The notes under the pieces: model-generated
Database searches by the model: none
The model's input: only the letters and a program-made list of their open reading frames with translations
Told to the model about the DNA's origin: nothing
Assembly (NCBI GenBank): GCA_900543585.1
Contig: UQRP01000046.1
Location: forward strand, 1 to 16,625
DNA from: an uncultured Prevotella sp.
GTDB taxonomy: Bacteria; Bacteroidota; Bacteroidia; Bacteroidales; Bacteroidaceae
Direction: 5' to 3'
Length of the DNA: 16,625 nt
Shown here: positions 1-7,883 of the stretch, one piece after another
How the letters are laid out: every line of letters starts with the position of its first letter
Numbering within the stretch: position 1 is the first letter of the stretch
Translations under genes and position numbers: made by a program

Positions 1-82
1 TAAGAACAATTGGCTAAAGGAACTTTAACATTTAATTTTTCGCGCAAGTGTCTAAAAAGTGACGGCGAAAGGATATTCTTCG

Positions 83-90
83 TAACTTTG
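83..90 (+). promoter_or_regulatory. Promoter -7 element for rmuC
   Basis: TAACTTTG matches the Bacteroidota sigma-ABfr -7 consensus TAnnTTTG and lies 17 bases before the rmuC ATG. No clear TTG appears at the expected -33 position (around 60-63), so the upstream half is weak. The first 80 bases hold no gene; TAAAG-GAA-CTTTA at 15-27 is a minor palindrome of unknown meaning. Confidence 0.6.
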
Positions 91-107
91 CAATATAACA
101 ATCAAAT

Positions 108-1502
108 ATGGCAGCAGCAATTATTTTCACCGTCATCGGTATCGTAGCCGGCTTCGTAGCCGGCTACTTCCTCTCCCAGAGCAAGTCGGCGCCATTGACA
201 GCGCAACTGAGCTTATTGGAGAAAAGTAACACAAACATTCAGCAGGAGGCAGACAGAATAAAAAGTCAGCTCACCGCACTCACAGAAGAGCGCACCGGCC
301 TCATCTCAGCCCGGGATGTCCTCACTTCACAGCTTGCCGCAGCAAGACAGCAGTTGGAGCAGCAGAAGAACGACTACGAGGACCGTCTCAACGAAATACG
401 CCAGCAGCAGAAGGCGCAGATGGAGCAGCAGAGCAAACTCCTCCGTGAGCAAATCAACACTGCTTCCGAAGAGATTCTCAAGAAACGCTCCGACGAACTC
501 TCTGCCACGAACAAAGAGCAGATAGCCACCATTCTCTCGCCCTTGCAGGAGAACCTCAAACAGATGCGCGAGGCCGTAGAAAAGAGCGACCGCGAGCACT
601 CCACCAGCATGGCGCGCCTGGACCAGAGCATCAAGGAGAACCTCAAGCAGGCTAAGGAAGTTGGCGAACGAGCCGACAAGCTGGCACAGGCACTGACCTC
701 CGAGAACAAGACCCAAGGCAACTTCGGTGAGCTCCGGCTCCGCACACTGCTGGAAAACATGGGCCTGGAAGAAGGCACTCAGTTTGAGGAGCAGGTGACA
801 CTACGCGACGAGAAGGGCAACACCATCTACGAGGAGTCAGGCCACAGAATGATACCGGATGTCATCCTCCACTTCCCCGACGACCGCGATGTCATCATCG
901 ACTCTAAGATGTCGCTCAAAGCTTTTGAAGACTATTATAATGCCACCACGCCAGAAGAGAAAGACGATGCCCTCAACCGACATATAGCCTCCGTGCGCGC
1001 CCATGTCAAAGAGCTGGCACACAAGAACTATAGCAGCTATATGCGCAAGGGCAGCAACAAGCTCGACTTTGTCGTGATGTATATCTACAGCGAGAGCGCC
1101 TTGCAGCTGGCCCTTGCCAACGACCCTTCTCTCTGGAAAGAAGCCTACGACGCCGGTGTCATCATCTCGGGAAGTCAAAACCTCTATATGATGCTGCGTG
1201 TCCTCGAAATGACATGGAGACAAGTCAGACAGGTAGAGAACCAAGACAAGATCATGGCTACCGCTGACGAACTTGTCAACAGAGTGCAAATCTTCTACGA
1301 GCGTTTTCAGACTGCCGACGACCAGTTGGGCAAGACGCAGAAAGCCTTTGATGCATTGCGCACAATCACGGCACCGTCGGGTAAGAGCATTGCCACAGCG
1401 GCCAACAATCTGGTGAAATTCGGAGCCAAAGAGAATCCGAAAAGAAAAGCTAAGCTGCCCAAAGCCGACAATGACAATTCTCTAAGCATTGAGGAGCAGT
1501 AG
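108..1502 (+). CDS. rmuC: DNA recombination protein RmuC
   Basis: This is a 464-residue RmuC-family protein, close to the length of E. coli RmuC (475). The family has a predicted nuclease-like fold and is linked genetically to limiting recombination at inverted repeats; its biochemical activity is not settled. Residues 4-22 form one hydrophobic N-terminal anchor. Residues about 35-195 are Gln/Glu/Lys-rich and read as a long coiled coil. The conserved RmuC domain starts near 204 with GNFGE and contains the core motif VIIDSKMSLKAFEDY (262-276), with Asp265 and Lys267 as candidate active-site residues. The C-terminal tail (about 440-464) is charged and low in complexity. The ATG is chosen because it follows a promoter element by 17 bases and directly precedes the anchor. 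It is transcribed alone and converges on the acyltransferase operon, with 26 bases between the two stop codons and no clear terminator. Confidence 0.95.
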   Translation: MAAAIIFTVIGIVAGFVAGYFLSQSKSAPLTAQLSLLEKSNTNIQQEADRIKSQLTALTEERTGLISARDVLTSQLAAARQQLEQQKNDYEDRLNEIRQQQKAQMEQQSKLLREQINTASEEILKKRSDELSATNKEQIATILSPLQENLKQMREAVEKSDREHSTSMARLDQSIKENLKQAKEVGERADKLAQALTSENKTQGNFGELRLRTLLENMGLEEGTQFEEQVTLRDEKGNTIYEESGHRMIPDVILHFPDDRDVIIDSKMSLKAFEDYYNATTPEEKDDALNRHIASVRAHVKELAHKNYSSYMRKGSNKLDFVVMYIYSESALQLALANDPSLWKEAYDAGVIISGSQNLYMMLRVLEMTWRQVRQVENQDKIMATADELVNRVQIFYERFQTADDQLGKTQKAFDALRTITAPSGKSIATAANNLVKFGAKENPKRKAKLPKADNDNSLSIEEQ

Positions 1503-1528
1503 CAGCAAATATGAGAGAGAACGGGGCG

Positions 1529-2536
1529 CTATAGTCTCACACGAGCTTCTATAAGATTTGCTATCACGCCAACAATCCTGCTCAGCAGCCAGGCTGCGGG
1601 AAGGGTGATGGCGGTACATACCAGGAAGGTCGGCCAATAGCTCCAGTTGTCAGGCAGATAGTCGAGCACAAAATGGATGTGAATCAGATAGCACTCCAGA
1701 CTCAGCGAACCTATCCAGGCCAATGCCGAATTGATAAAGGCCGGGATGCGTCTGAGCACACGATTGAGCAAGAGGATAGACGTGATGGTCAGTGGGATGT
1801 ACAACATTCGCTCCACAAAGAGCGGAAACTGGCCGTGGCGCACCTGCTCTAAGAAATAGCAGGAGGCAAACGTCATGAGAAACATAATCCAAACCATCCA
1901 GATGCCCTGGCCGTCTATCGTGCGCTTCTGCCGAACCATCTCGCCCATGTTGATGCCGATGAAGAAGATGGGCACGCGGCTCCAGAATATCTCAAGATGC
2001 CCTACGGCTTGATGGATAGGCGTCACCCACTGCACCAAGATGCACCACATTATCATCACGACGGGCAACCACCGGTAGATGGGATGCCGCTCTATCAGCG
2101 TCATATAAGGCGGTGCCACGATATAGAGTGCCATAATGGCAGGGATATACCAAAAGTTGAGCTCATCGTGTAGCCAGAAATTCCAGTTGATCGTTATCTC
2201 GCCGATAAGGTCTATCAGCGAAGCCGTGTCAGTCACCTTGATATGCGGAATATAATATAGGCAGGCGATAATCAGCCAGGCAGGATAGATGCGAACCAGG
2301 CGTCGGAAATAGAAATGCTTGTACGAGGGTGTTTTCCGCCAGGAGAACCATAATCCTATGCCACTGAGAAAGAGAAACATATCCACGCCCAGGTTGCCCA
2401 TACGCCGCAAACCGAAGAAGACATCAGTCCGCGCCAGGTCAACATGAAAGAGAATGATGATAAGCATGGCAATGCCCATCAGCGCCCCACGGAAGCGGGA
2501 TATATTGGCAAGTTCTATATCAGGAATCTTCTTCAT
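1529..2536 (-). CDS. Acyltransferase-3 family membrane protein (distal copy)
   Basis: This 335-residue, very hydrophobic protein has about ten predicted membrane helices and belongs to the acyltransferase-3 (OafA/NodX/OatA) family. Its members move acetyl or other acyl groups across the inner membrane onto sugars of LPS, exopolysaccharide or peptidoglycan. The first helix carries the family signature, an RGxxM segment at residues 16-20 followed by His31 (RGALMGIAMLIIILFH). A GVDMFLFLSGIGLWFSW segment at 50-66 matches the usual second-helix 'G-V-x-x-F-x-x-S-G' motif. There is no C-terminal SGNH domain, so any partner that finishes the transfer would be encoded elsewhere. It is the last gene of a three-gene operon, starting 6 bases after the previous stop codon. 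The acceptor and acyl group cannot be read from the sequence. Confidence 0.85.
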   Translation of the reverse strand: MKKIPDIELANISRFRGALMGIAMLIIILFHVDLARTDVFFGLRRMGNLGVDMFLFLSGIGLWFSWRKTPSYKHFYFRRLVRIYPAWLIIACLYYIPHIKVTDTASLIDLIGEITINWNFWLHDELNFWYIPAIMALYIVAPPYMTLIERHPIYRWLPVVMIMWCILVQWVTPIHQAVGHLEIFWSRVPIFFIGINMGEMVRQKRTIDGQGIWMVWIMFLMTFASCYFLEQVRHGQFPLFVERMLYIPLTITSILLLNRVLRRIPAFINSALAWIGSLSLECYLIHIHFVLDYLPDNWSYWPTFLVCTAITLPAAWLLSRIVGVIANLIEARVRL

Positions 2537-2542
2537 AGCTTC

Positions 2543-3679
2543 TCACAACTTCGGCGACGGCATTTTCTTCATCACCTGCTTAATCAGCCAGGCTGCACCG
2601 ATTGAGGCGATGATATACAGCAACAGTCCGGTATAGACATCTCCGCGACGGGAGATAGGAATGAAAATCTTTCTTACGACAGGATGGATGACAAAGAGCG
2701 CTGCCGAGATGCTCCCCATCCACTCCAGCACTTTATAGAGCGCAACACGGAACCGATAGAAGGGAAGTTGCTCAACGACCTTGATGAAATACACCGACGC
2801 ATAGCATATCAGCGCAGGCACAATCATCCAGGCATAGAAGTTGGCGCTGGCAGAGACGATGAAGAATGAGGTCACCACAAAGCTCATCAGCAAACCACCG
2901 AAGTTCAGGCTGAGCAGCATAATTTTCTCTCCATAGCGGGCAAAAAGCAGTCCAAGGCCAAAAGGTAGCATACCGCCCATGCAGTTGTAGCGCCAGCGGT
3001 TCAGCCCTTCACCCTCGGGGTCGAAGAAAGCCTGGGCTACCGTACAAACGACCATCCAGCCCACTATCCAGCCCCAATGCCGCTTGTAGAAGAAAAGCCG
3101 GTAAACGATATAGAGCTGAAGCATGAGACCGAAAAACCAATACGGACCCGGCCAGATGTTATGGTCCGGCTCAGTATAGAAGTTGTTAATCATCAGCAGC
3201 TGGCCGACAATCTGCTCCACATTGTAATGCCACGAGCCGGGCGTGATGGCGTCGATTAGCGTAAAGCAGATGAAGCCCACTATCATCATCTTAAAGAGTT
3301 TCAGATAATGATAGCGGATGAAACTGGGGATGGAGATACGATGTGAGGGCTCCACGACATGCAGGAAGCCCGACGACGGTGCCTCACTCACCTTGTTGGC
3401 GCTATAGCCACCATACTTTCTTTCCAGTCCGAAAGCACTGAGGAAGAGGAAGATGGGCACACCATAATGTCCGAAGAAAGAGATGACATGGACGGGGAAG
3501 AGCGCATCAATATTGGCCGAGACCTGCGCCAGCCAGTCCACATTATGCTGAAAATATTGATATTCGTTCTCTTTGACCACAGGGCCGAGCCAGTGGCAAT
3601 AGTTATGCAGGAAGATGCCTATGATAGCAAGGCCCCGGAGGGCATTACACTCAGAGCGCGTCAGCAAATCATTATTCAT
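2543..3679 (-). CDS. Acyltransferase-3 family membrane protein (proximal copy)
   Basis: This is a 378-residue polytopic membrane protein of the acyltransferase-3 family. The N-terminal signature is RGLAIIGIFLHNYCHW (15-30), with Arg15 and His25 in the expected first-helix positions; His29 adds a second histidine. A GVPIFLFLSAFGLERKYGG segment near residue 73 corresponds to the second-helix motif. Its length and sequence differ enough from the following gene (335 residues) that the two look like separate specificities rather than a recent duplication. It starts 8 bases after the stop of the phosphoethanolamine transferase gene, so the two are almost certainly co-transcribed. It probably adds an acyl group to a surface glycan or lipid; the substrate is unknown. 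There is no soluble SGNH domain. Confidence 0.85.
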   Translation of the reverse strand: MNNDLLTRSECNALRGLAIIGIFLHNYCHWLGPVVKENEYQYFQHNVDWLAQVSANIDALFPVHVISFFGHYGVPIFLFLSAFGLERKYGGYSANKVSEAPSSGFLHVVEPSHRISIPSFIRYHYLKLFKMMIVGFICFTLIDAITPGSWHYNVEQIVGQLLMINNFYTEPDHNIWPGPYWFFGLMLQLYIVYRLFFYKRHWGWIVGWMVVCTVAQAFFDPEGEGLNRWRYNCMGGMLPFGLGLLFARYGEKIMLLSLNFGGLLMSFVVTSFFIVSASANFYAWMIVPALICYASVYFIKVVEQLPFYRFRVALYKVLEWMGSISAALFVIHPVVRKIFIPISRRGDVYTGLLLYIIASIGAAWLIKQVMKKMPSPKL

Positions 3680-3687
3680 AGATAAAC

Positions 3688-5616
3688 TTATTTCTTATTC
3701 TTCTGCGAAGCGTTAAAAGCATCCCGCAACTGATCGTAGTCAGCGGAGTTCTTCAGTATTCTGGGGCGCATCTCATCGTAGTCGGGTGAGAGGAGGTTGT
3801 ACTTGGGATTGTAATCCTTGCTGTAAATACCAGCCAACCACACGAGCATATGCGGCAACGCATCGGTCATAAACCGCTTGTTCTTGGCATCCTTGATAGC
3901 TTTGAAGACATCCGGGTGTTTGACCGCATAGGTATGCGAGCACCATATCCAGAAGGGCACCTCAAACTCATAGTGCGCCAACGGCCAGTCTACGGCTGCG
4001 GAGTGGTTGCGACAGAGGATGTTGCGACCCGGCTCGTAGATTTCCTCACCATGGTCGGGCATGTAGACGACGATAGCATCCTTGTTTTTGAACTTCTTCA
4101 CAATGGCGTCGACGATGGAGTCGTTGTACAGACAGGCGTTGTCATAGAAAGCCACCATCTGTCTACGGTGAGCGTCGAGGTCAGGACGCGACGCTTTGTA
4201 GCCATCGGGGGTAAACTTTCCCTGATATTTCGGATAGCGCGTGTTGTAGCTGACATGCTGTCCGATGAGATGGAAGATGATAAGGTTGGCGTCCACCTTG
4301 CCCTGAGCGTCGATGCCCTTGCCCTGGATATGAGGATATCTGTCGGAAGCAAGCACAATCTTTCCGTCCTTGACAAAATTGTCGTATTCCTTGATGAGTC
4401 CGTTGTCAAATCGGTAGAGCTGGTCATTGCGCAGGTCAAACTGAGCCGCACTGAGGGCTGGGTCATTGAGGAAGAAGCCACCCGAGAAGTCGTAGACAGC
4501 CTGCCTGGCAGCCGGCAGGAACTGGTTGGTAAGGAAAGTAACCTTATAGCCTGCCTTGCGGAAGAGCTCGGGGAAGAGGGGATAGTCACACCACTCGCCC
4601 TTCTGACCCACGACATGCATGGAGAGTACGTTTTTGAAAACGAAGCTGGTGAGGTTCCAGCAGGAGACCACATCGTTGAACTTCGTCAGCCAGCCACTTC
4701 GCTCCAGTTTCTTCTGGCGGGGCGTGTCCTTGACGGGATAGCCATAGAGCTGGCAATGGGCCTTGCTATAGCTCTCGCCGATGATGAGCACGATGGTCGG
4801 CGACTTGTAGGAGCAGGAGTCCACCTTCACATGCTGGGATGTTTCCACACATTTCTCAACCTGCTCAGAAGCCAGCTTATTGCTATAGATGGAGAACGCC
4901 AAGCGATAGATAGGAAGATAGAACTCGCCATGGTCATGCTCGGTGAGGATATGCTCCACGGTGCCGATGGTGTCGGCCGTCATCAGGCGTGTCATGCCCT
5001 CCTTGTTCTTCCAACTGGCTACAATGCTCCATACCACAAGCGCCAGAACAGCTACTCCGCACTCCGGATAGAGCATATATCGGCGTAGGAAGTTTGAAAG
5101 ACCCGTTCTGTAGCTGCCCACCACCTTGTCATAGTCGGTATGGCTCCATTTGCAGAGCTTACGGCGCATGGCAATGGCAATGTGGGCAATGATCAACAGC
5201 AGTATCCACCCCACGGGCGAGAAGATGACGTCGGGAGAGAGATAGGTGGAGAAGAACTCCCCGGCCTCACGGCTGTCGGTCTCGCCTACGAGCATGAGCA
5301 TGGACGGCGAGATGGTGGAGCCAAACTTCCAATAACAGAATACGTCGGTGATGGCCACACCATATAATATAATGTAAGCCACCAAACGCACCCACCGCCG
5401 CACCTTTCTCGGGAAGAGCGCAAGTACGGCGCTGGCTACATAGACATCAAGAAATAATTCCAGCCACAGGTTCTCATACACCTCCGCACCCGGTCTGTCG
5501 GGCAGTGTGAGATAAGCACACATCACGCCCAACACATACATCGTTACGAAGAAGACGCCATTCTTCAGAAATGGCAACATGAAAAGCCGAGCTATACGCC
5601 TTACCGTTCTCATCAA
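3688..5616 (-). CDS. Phosphoethanolamine transferase (EptA/CptA-like, sulfatase fold)
   Basis: This 642-residue protein has an N-terminal membrane part with about five helices (residues 15-36, 48-68, 76-95, 128-150, 184-201) and a C-terminal periplasmic alkaline-phosphatase/sulfatase domain from about 270. The family takes phosphoethanolamine from phosphatidylethanolamine through a phospho-threonine intermediate and adds it to lipid A, LPS core or other surface glycans, often lowering sensitivity to cationic peptides. Metal and active-site matches are visible: IGESYSKAHCQLYGYP with Glu281, Thr323 as likely nucleophile (NLTSFVFKNVLS), His454 (IGQHVSYNTRYP), Asp521-His522 (MPDHGEE) and His538. 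Cysteines at 266, 268, 286, 319, 343, 495 and 535 could form periplasmic disulfides, as in EptA. It leads a three-gene operon with two acyltransferases and has a good promoter at 5655-5685. The acceptor is not known, so no specific eptA name is given. Confidence 0.88.
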   Translation of the reverse strand: MMRTVRRIARLFMLPFLKNGVFFVTMYVLGVMCAYLTLPDRPGAEVYENLWLELFLDVYVASAVLALFPRKVRRWVRLVAYIILYGVAITDVFCYWKFGSTISPSMLMLVGETDSREAGEFFSTYLSPDVIFSPVGWILLLIIAHIAIAMRRKLCKWSHTDYDKVVGSYRTGLSNFLRRYMLYPECGVAVLALVVWSIVASWKNKEGMTRLMTADTIGTVEHILTEHDHGEFYLPIYRLAFSIYSNKLASEQVEKCVETSQHVKVDSCSYKSPTIVLIIGESYSKAHCQLYGYPVKDTPRQKKLERSGWLTKFNDVVSCWNLTSFVFKNVLSMHVVGQKGEWCDYPLFPELFRKAGYKVTFLTNQFLPAARQAVYDFSGGFFLNDPALSAAQFDLRNDQLYRFDNGLIKEYDNFVKDGKIVLASDRYPHIQGKGIDAQGKVDANLIIFHLIGQHVSYNTRYPKYQGKFTPDGYKASRPDLDAHRRQMVAFYDNACLYNDSIVDAIVKKFKNKDAIVVYMPDHGEEIYEPGRNILCRNHSAAVDWPLAHYEFEVPFWIWCSHTYAVKHPDVFKAIKDAKNKRFMTDALPHMLVWLAGIYSKDYNPKYNLLSPDYDEMRPRILKNSADYDQLRDAFNASQKNKK

Positions 5617-5654
5617 GATATATTAACTTTGGTTTTAATTCTATTAAGTTATGG

Positions 5655-5685
5655 CAAAGTTAGTGTAAACGATTGAGATAGCAAA
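5655..5685 (-). promoter_or_regulatory. Promoter of the phosphoethanolamine transferase-acyltransferase operon
   Basis: Reading the minus strand, TTTG (5685-5682) is followed after 19 bases by TAACTTTG (5662-5655), a near-ideal Bacteroidota -33/-7 pair. The -7 element ends 38 bases before the start codon at 5616. The short 5617-5710 gap to the nitrilase stop holds no convincing terminator, so some read-through from the nitrilase gene is possible. Confidence 0.7.
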
Positions 5686-5710
5686 GTCTAAAGGCCTACT
5701 TTTTTCGGTC

Positions 5711-6544
5711 TTATGTCATATTATTTGACGTTTCATCGTTTTTCAACGTATTTTCAACGGCTGACGACGATGCCAGCATTGTGAAAGCATCACGGTCGCG
5801 AAGAACGGGAAAGGCTCTCCTTACCGCTGTCAGCGATGCCATGCTGACCTCTGCCGTGGCTGCCTCCATGACCCGCTCCTCACATTCGGCAAGGGTCTCT
5901 CCCTGTGGCTCGATGATGGCCGACCCACCGGCATAGTCATTATGCGGGTCGCGCCCTACCCTGTTCACACCCACCACATAGCACTGGTTCTCGATGGCCC
6001 GCGCCCGGAGGAGGGTATCCCAAGCTTGCTGGCGCACCCGAGGCCACGAGGCTACATATATAATAATGTGGTAATTGCCGTCCGTGCCATCGCCCCCATT
6101 GCGGGCCCAGACAGGAAAGCGGAGGTCATAACAGATTTCGGGCAGAATACGGAAGCCACGGAAAGAGAGGATAGGCCTGTTGCTCCCTGGCGAGAAGACT
6201 TTATCCTCACCGCCATAGGTGAACAGATGGCGCTTGTCATAAGCCGTCACCTTGCCGTCGGGCTCGACAAAATAAAAACGATTGAAATACTGTCCGCCGT
6301 CTGCCACAGCCACACTACCACAGATAGCAGCATCCGTCTCCCGCGCCTGGGCTCTCATCCAGCCAAGGGTTTCATCCTTCCCATTGCCAATACCTTGTGG
6401 ACGATGGCCGAAACCCGTGGAGAACATCTCGGGCAAGACATAGATGTCGCTTGCCGGAGCTGTCGCCATAAGGCGGGCGGCCGTCATGCAGTTGGCGGCA
6501 GGATTCCCCCACACGATGTCCTGTTGTATGATGGTTATCTTCAT
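5711..6544 (-). CDS. Nitrilase-family amidohydrolase (omega-amidase/YafV-like)
   Basis: This is a carbon-nitrogen hydrolase of the nitrilase superfamily, 277 residues from the chosen start. The Glu-Lys-Cys catalytic triad is visible: Glu39 (LPEMFSTGFG), Lys104 (YDKRHLF) and Cys138 (PEICYDLRFP). The nearest functional group is omega-amidase (YafV, Nit2), a cytoplasmic enzyme that hydrolyses alpha-ketoglutaramate or alpha-ketosuccinamate to the keto acid and ammonia; the substrate here is inferred only. An upstream in-frame ATG at 6568 is rejected because it lies inside the -7 promoter element (6566-6573). The ATG at 6550 (MLMKITI) is possible, but MKITIIQQ at 6544 fits the family start best. 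The C-terminus past about residue 255 is Ser/Asn/Thr-rich and longer than usual. It is a single gene, divergent from the MIP18-family gene. Confidence 0.85.
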   Translation of the reverse strand: MKITIIQQDIVWGNPAANCMTAARLMATAPASDIYVLPEMFSTGFGHRPQGIGNGKDETLGWMRAQARETDAAICGSVAVADGGQYFNRFYFVEPDGKVTAYDKRHLFTYGGEDKVFSPGSNRPILSFRGFRILPEICYDLRFPVWARNGGDGTDGNYHIIIYVASWPRVRQQAWDTLLRARAIENQCYVVGVNRVGRDPHNDYAGGSAIIEPQGETLAECEERVMEAATAEVSMASLTAVRRAFPVLRDRDAFTMLASSSAVENTLKNDETSNNMT

Positions 6545-6565
6545 AAGCATGATGGATAGTTGCCG

Positions 6566-6593
6566 CAAAAGTAATCAAATATCAGCAAACCAA
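6566..6593 (-). promoter_or_regulatory. Promoter of the nitrilase gene
   Basis: On the minus strand TACTTTTG (6573-6566) fits TAnnTTTG. A TTG (6593-6591) lies 17 bases upstream, slightly short of the usual 19-20. The position rules out translation starting at 6568 and supports a start at 6544 or 6550 with a very short leader. Confidence 0.55.
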
Positions 6594-6645
6594 GAAGCCT
6601 CAGCCTGCCCTATTGCATCGCTGTCACAACTTTTGCGGCATAATC

Positions 6646-6677
6646 TTTGCGGAATTCGGAAAAAAGCCGTAAGTTTG
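6646..6677 (+). promoter_or_regulatory. Promoter of the MIP18-lpxH operon
   Basis: TTTG (6646-6649), a 20-base spacer and TAAGTTTG (6670-6677) form a canonical Bacteroidota promoter. The -7 element ends 19 bases before the ATG at 6697. Confidence 0.75.
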
Positions 6678-6696
6678 CAGAAAAGATAAGAAGAAT

Positions 6697-7017
6697 ATGA
6701 CACAAGAGGAAAAAACTAAGATAGAGGAGCGTATCGTCGACGTGCTCAAGACCGTTTACGACCCTGAGATACCCGTCAACATCTATGATTTGGGCATGAT
6801 CTACAAGATCGATGTCCAGGACGACGGCACCGTCAATGTCGACATGACATTCACGGCTCCCTCCTGCCCTGCCGCCGACTTCATCCTTGAGGATGTACGC
6901 ACCAAGCTGGAGAGCGTCGACGGCGTTAAGACCGCCAATGTCAATCTCGTCTTCGAACCGGCGTGGGATCAGAGCATGATGTCGGAAGAAGCAAGAGTGG
7001 AGTTAGGATTTGAATAA
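6697..7017 (+). CDS. MIP18/DUF59-family Fe-S cluster assembly protein
   Basis: This 106-residue protein covers the whole MIP18 (DUF59, PaaD/SufT-like) domain. The family motifs are DPEIPVNIYDLGMIY (22-36) and MTFTAPSCPAAD (50-61), including the single conserved Cys57 thought to take part in Fe-S cluster handling. Family members act in the cytoplasm in maturation of Fe-S proteins, and in other bacteria are often found in suf operons. Here no suf gene is next to it; instead lpxH starts one base after its stop codon. The ATG follows a strong promoter and an A/G-rich leader. Full length for the family, no anomaly. The exact client proteins cannot be inferred. Confidence 0.85.
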   Translation: MTQEEKTKIEERIVDVLKTVYDPEIPVNIYDLGMIYKIDVQDDGTVNVDMTFTAPSCPAADFILEDVRTKLESVDGVKTANVNLVFEPAWDQSMMSEEARVELGFE

Positions 7018-7018
7018 A

Positions 7019-7798
7019 ATGCGGAAGAATATCTATTTTCTGAGCGATGCCCACCTCGGCTCTCTTGCCATCCCTCACCGCAGGATGCAGGAGCGGCGGC
7101 TGGTGAGGTTCCTCGACAGCATCAAGGACAAGGCCGAGGCCATCTATCTCCTCGGCGACATGTTCGACTTCTGGTACGAATACAAATATGTCGTACCCAA
7201 GGGCTATACGCGCTTTCTTGGCAAGCTCTCCGAACTCACCGACAACGGTGTGGAGATTCACTTCTTCACCGGCAACCACGACATCTGGGAATACGGATAC
7301 CTTGAAGAGGAGTGCGGACTCATCGTGCACCACCAGCCGCTGACCACAGAGCTGCACGGCAAGATCTTCTATCTCGCCCACGGCGACGGCTTGGGCGACA
7401 ACAGCGGCAGCTTCAAGCTCCTGCGCAAGGTCTTCCACAACAAGGTCTGCCAGGTGCTCTTCGGTGCCCTGCACCCACGCTGGGGCATGGACTTCGGACT
7501 AACATGGGCCAAGCACAGTAGGATGAAACGTGTCGACGGCAAAGAGCCGCCCTACATGGGCGAGAACAAGGAATACCTCGTGCTGTGGACAAAGGCCTAT
7601 GAGCAGTCGCACCCCAACATCGACTACTATATCTACGGCCACCGGCATATCGAGCTCGACCTCAACTTGCCACGCACTGAGGGCCACACGCCACGCATGC
7701 TCATCCTCGGCGACTGGATTACGCAGTTCTCCTACGCTGTCTTCGATGGCGAGCACCTCTTCCTCGAAGAATATGTGGAGGGTGAGAGCAAACCGTAG
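7019..7798 (+). CDS. lpxH: UDP-2,3-diacylglucosamine diphosphatase LpxH
   Basis: This 259-residue calcineurin-like metallophosphoesterase is most likely LpxH, the peripheral inner-membrane enzyme that hydrolyses UDP-2,3-diacylglucosamine to lipid X and UMP in lipid A synthesis. All five metal-binding blocks are present: SDAHLGS (Asp10, His12), LGDMFDFW (Asp47), TGNHD (Asn86, His87), HGDG (His121) and YGHRH (His208, His210). The hydrophobic/basic stretch between about 130 and 170, with several Lys, Arg and Phe residues, corresponds to the helical cap region that binds acyl chains in LpxH. The ATG at 7019 lies one base after the preceding stop codon. An in-frame TTG at 7010 would overlap that gene and is less likely. 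The tight spacing implies translational coupling with the MIP18-family gene. Confidence 0.9.
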   Translation: MRKNIYFLSDAHLGSLAIPHRRMQERRLVRFLDSIKDKAEAIYLLGDMFDFWYEYKYVVPKGYTRFLGKLSELTDNGVEIHFFTGNHDIWEYGYLEEECGLIVHHQPLTTELHGKIFYLAHGDGLGDNSGSFKLLRKVFHNKVCQVLFGALHPRWGMDFGLTWAKHSRMKRVDGKEPPYMGENKEYLVLWTKAYEQSHPNIDYYIYGHRHIELDLNLPRTEGHTPRMLILGDWITQFSYAVFDGEHLFLEEYVEGESKP

Positions 7799-7818
7799 CA
7801 GGCAAGAATACACCATAA

Positions 7819-7859
7819 AAAAAACTCCGGCAGACCAATTTGGCGTGCCGGAGTTTTTT
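7819..7859. terminator. Bidirectional terminator between lpxH and ackA
   Basis: A 14-base-pair perfect stem (7819-7832 with 7846-7859) encloses a 13-base loop. The core is ACTCCGGCA/TGCCGGAGT, flanked by an A-run on the left and a T-run on the right, so it can end transcription from both strands. It lies 20 bases after the lpxH stop and 24 bases after the ackA stop. Confidence 0.9.
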
Positions 7860-7883
7860 ATGGATGGTAATCTACAAGCTGAT

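Noticed and set aside
15..27. TAAAG-GAA-CTTTA palindrome near the left edge
   Set aside because: Short and A/T-rich; such palindromes are expected by chance and no gene context to the left is available.
1503..1528. Terminator between convergent rmuC and the acyltransferase gene
   Set aside because: Only a loose TGAGA...TCTCA pairing is visible in 26 bases, with no T-run.
3850..5088. 412-codon plus-strand frame antisense to the phosphoethanolamine transferase
   Set aside because: The minus-strand frame contains a full catalytic motif set; the antisense translation shows no recognisable domain.
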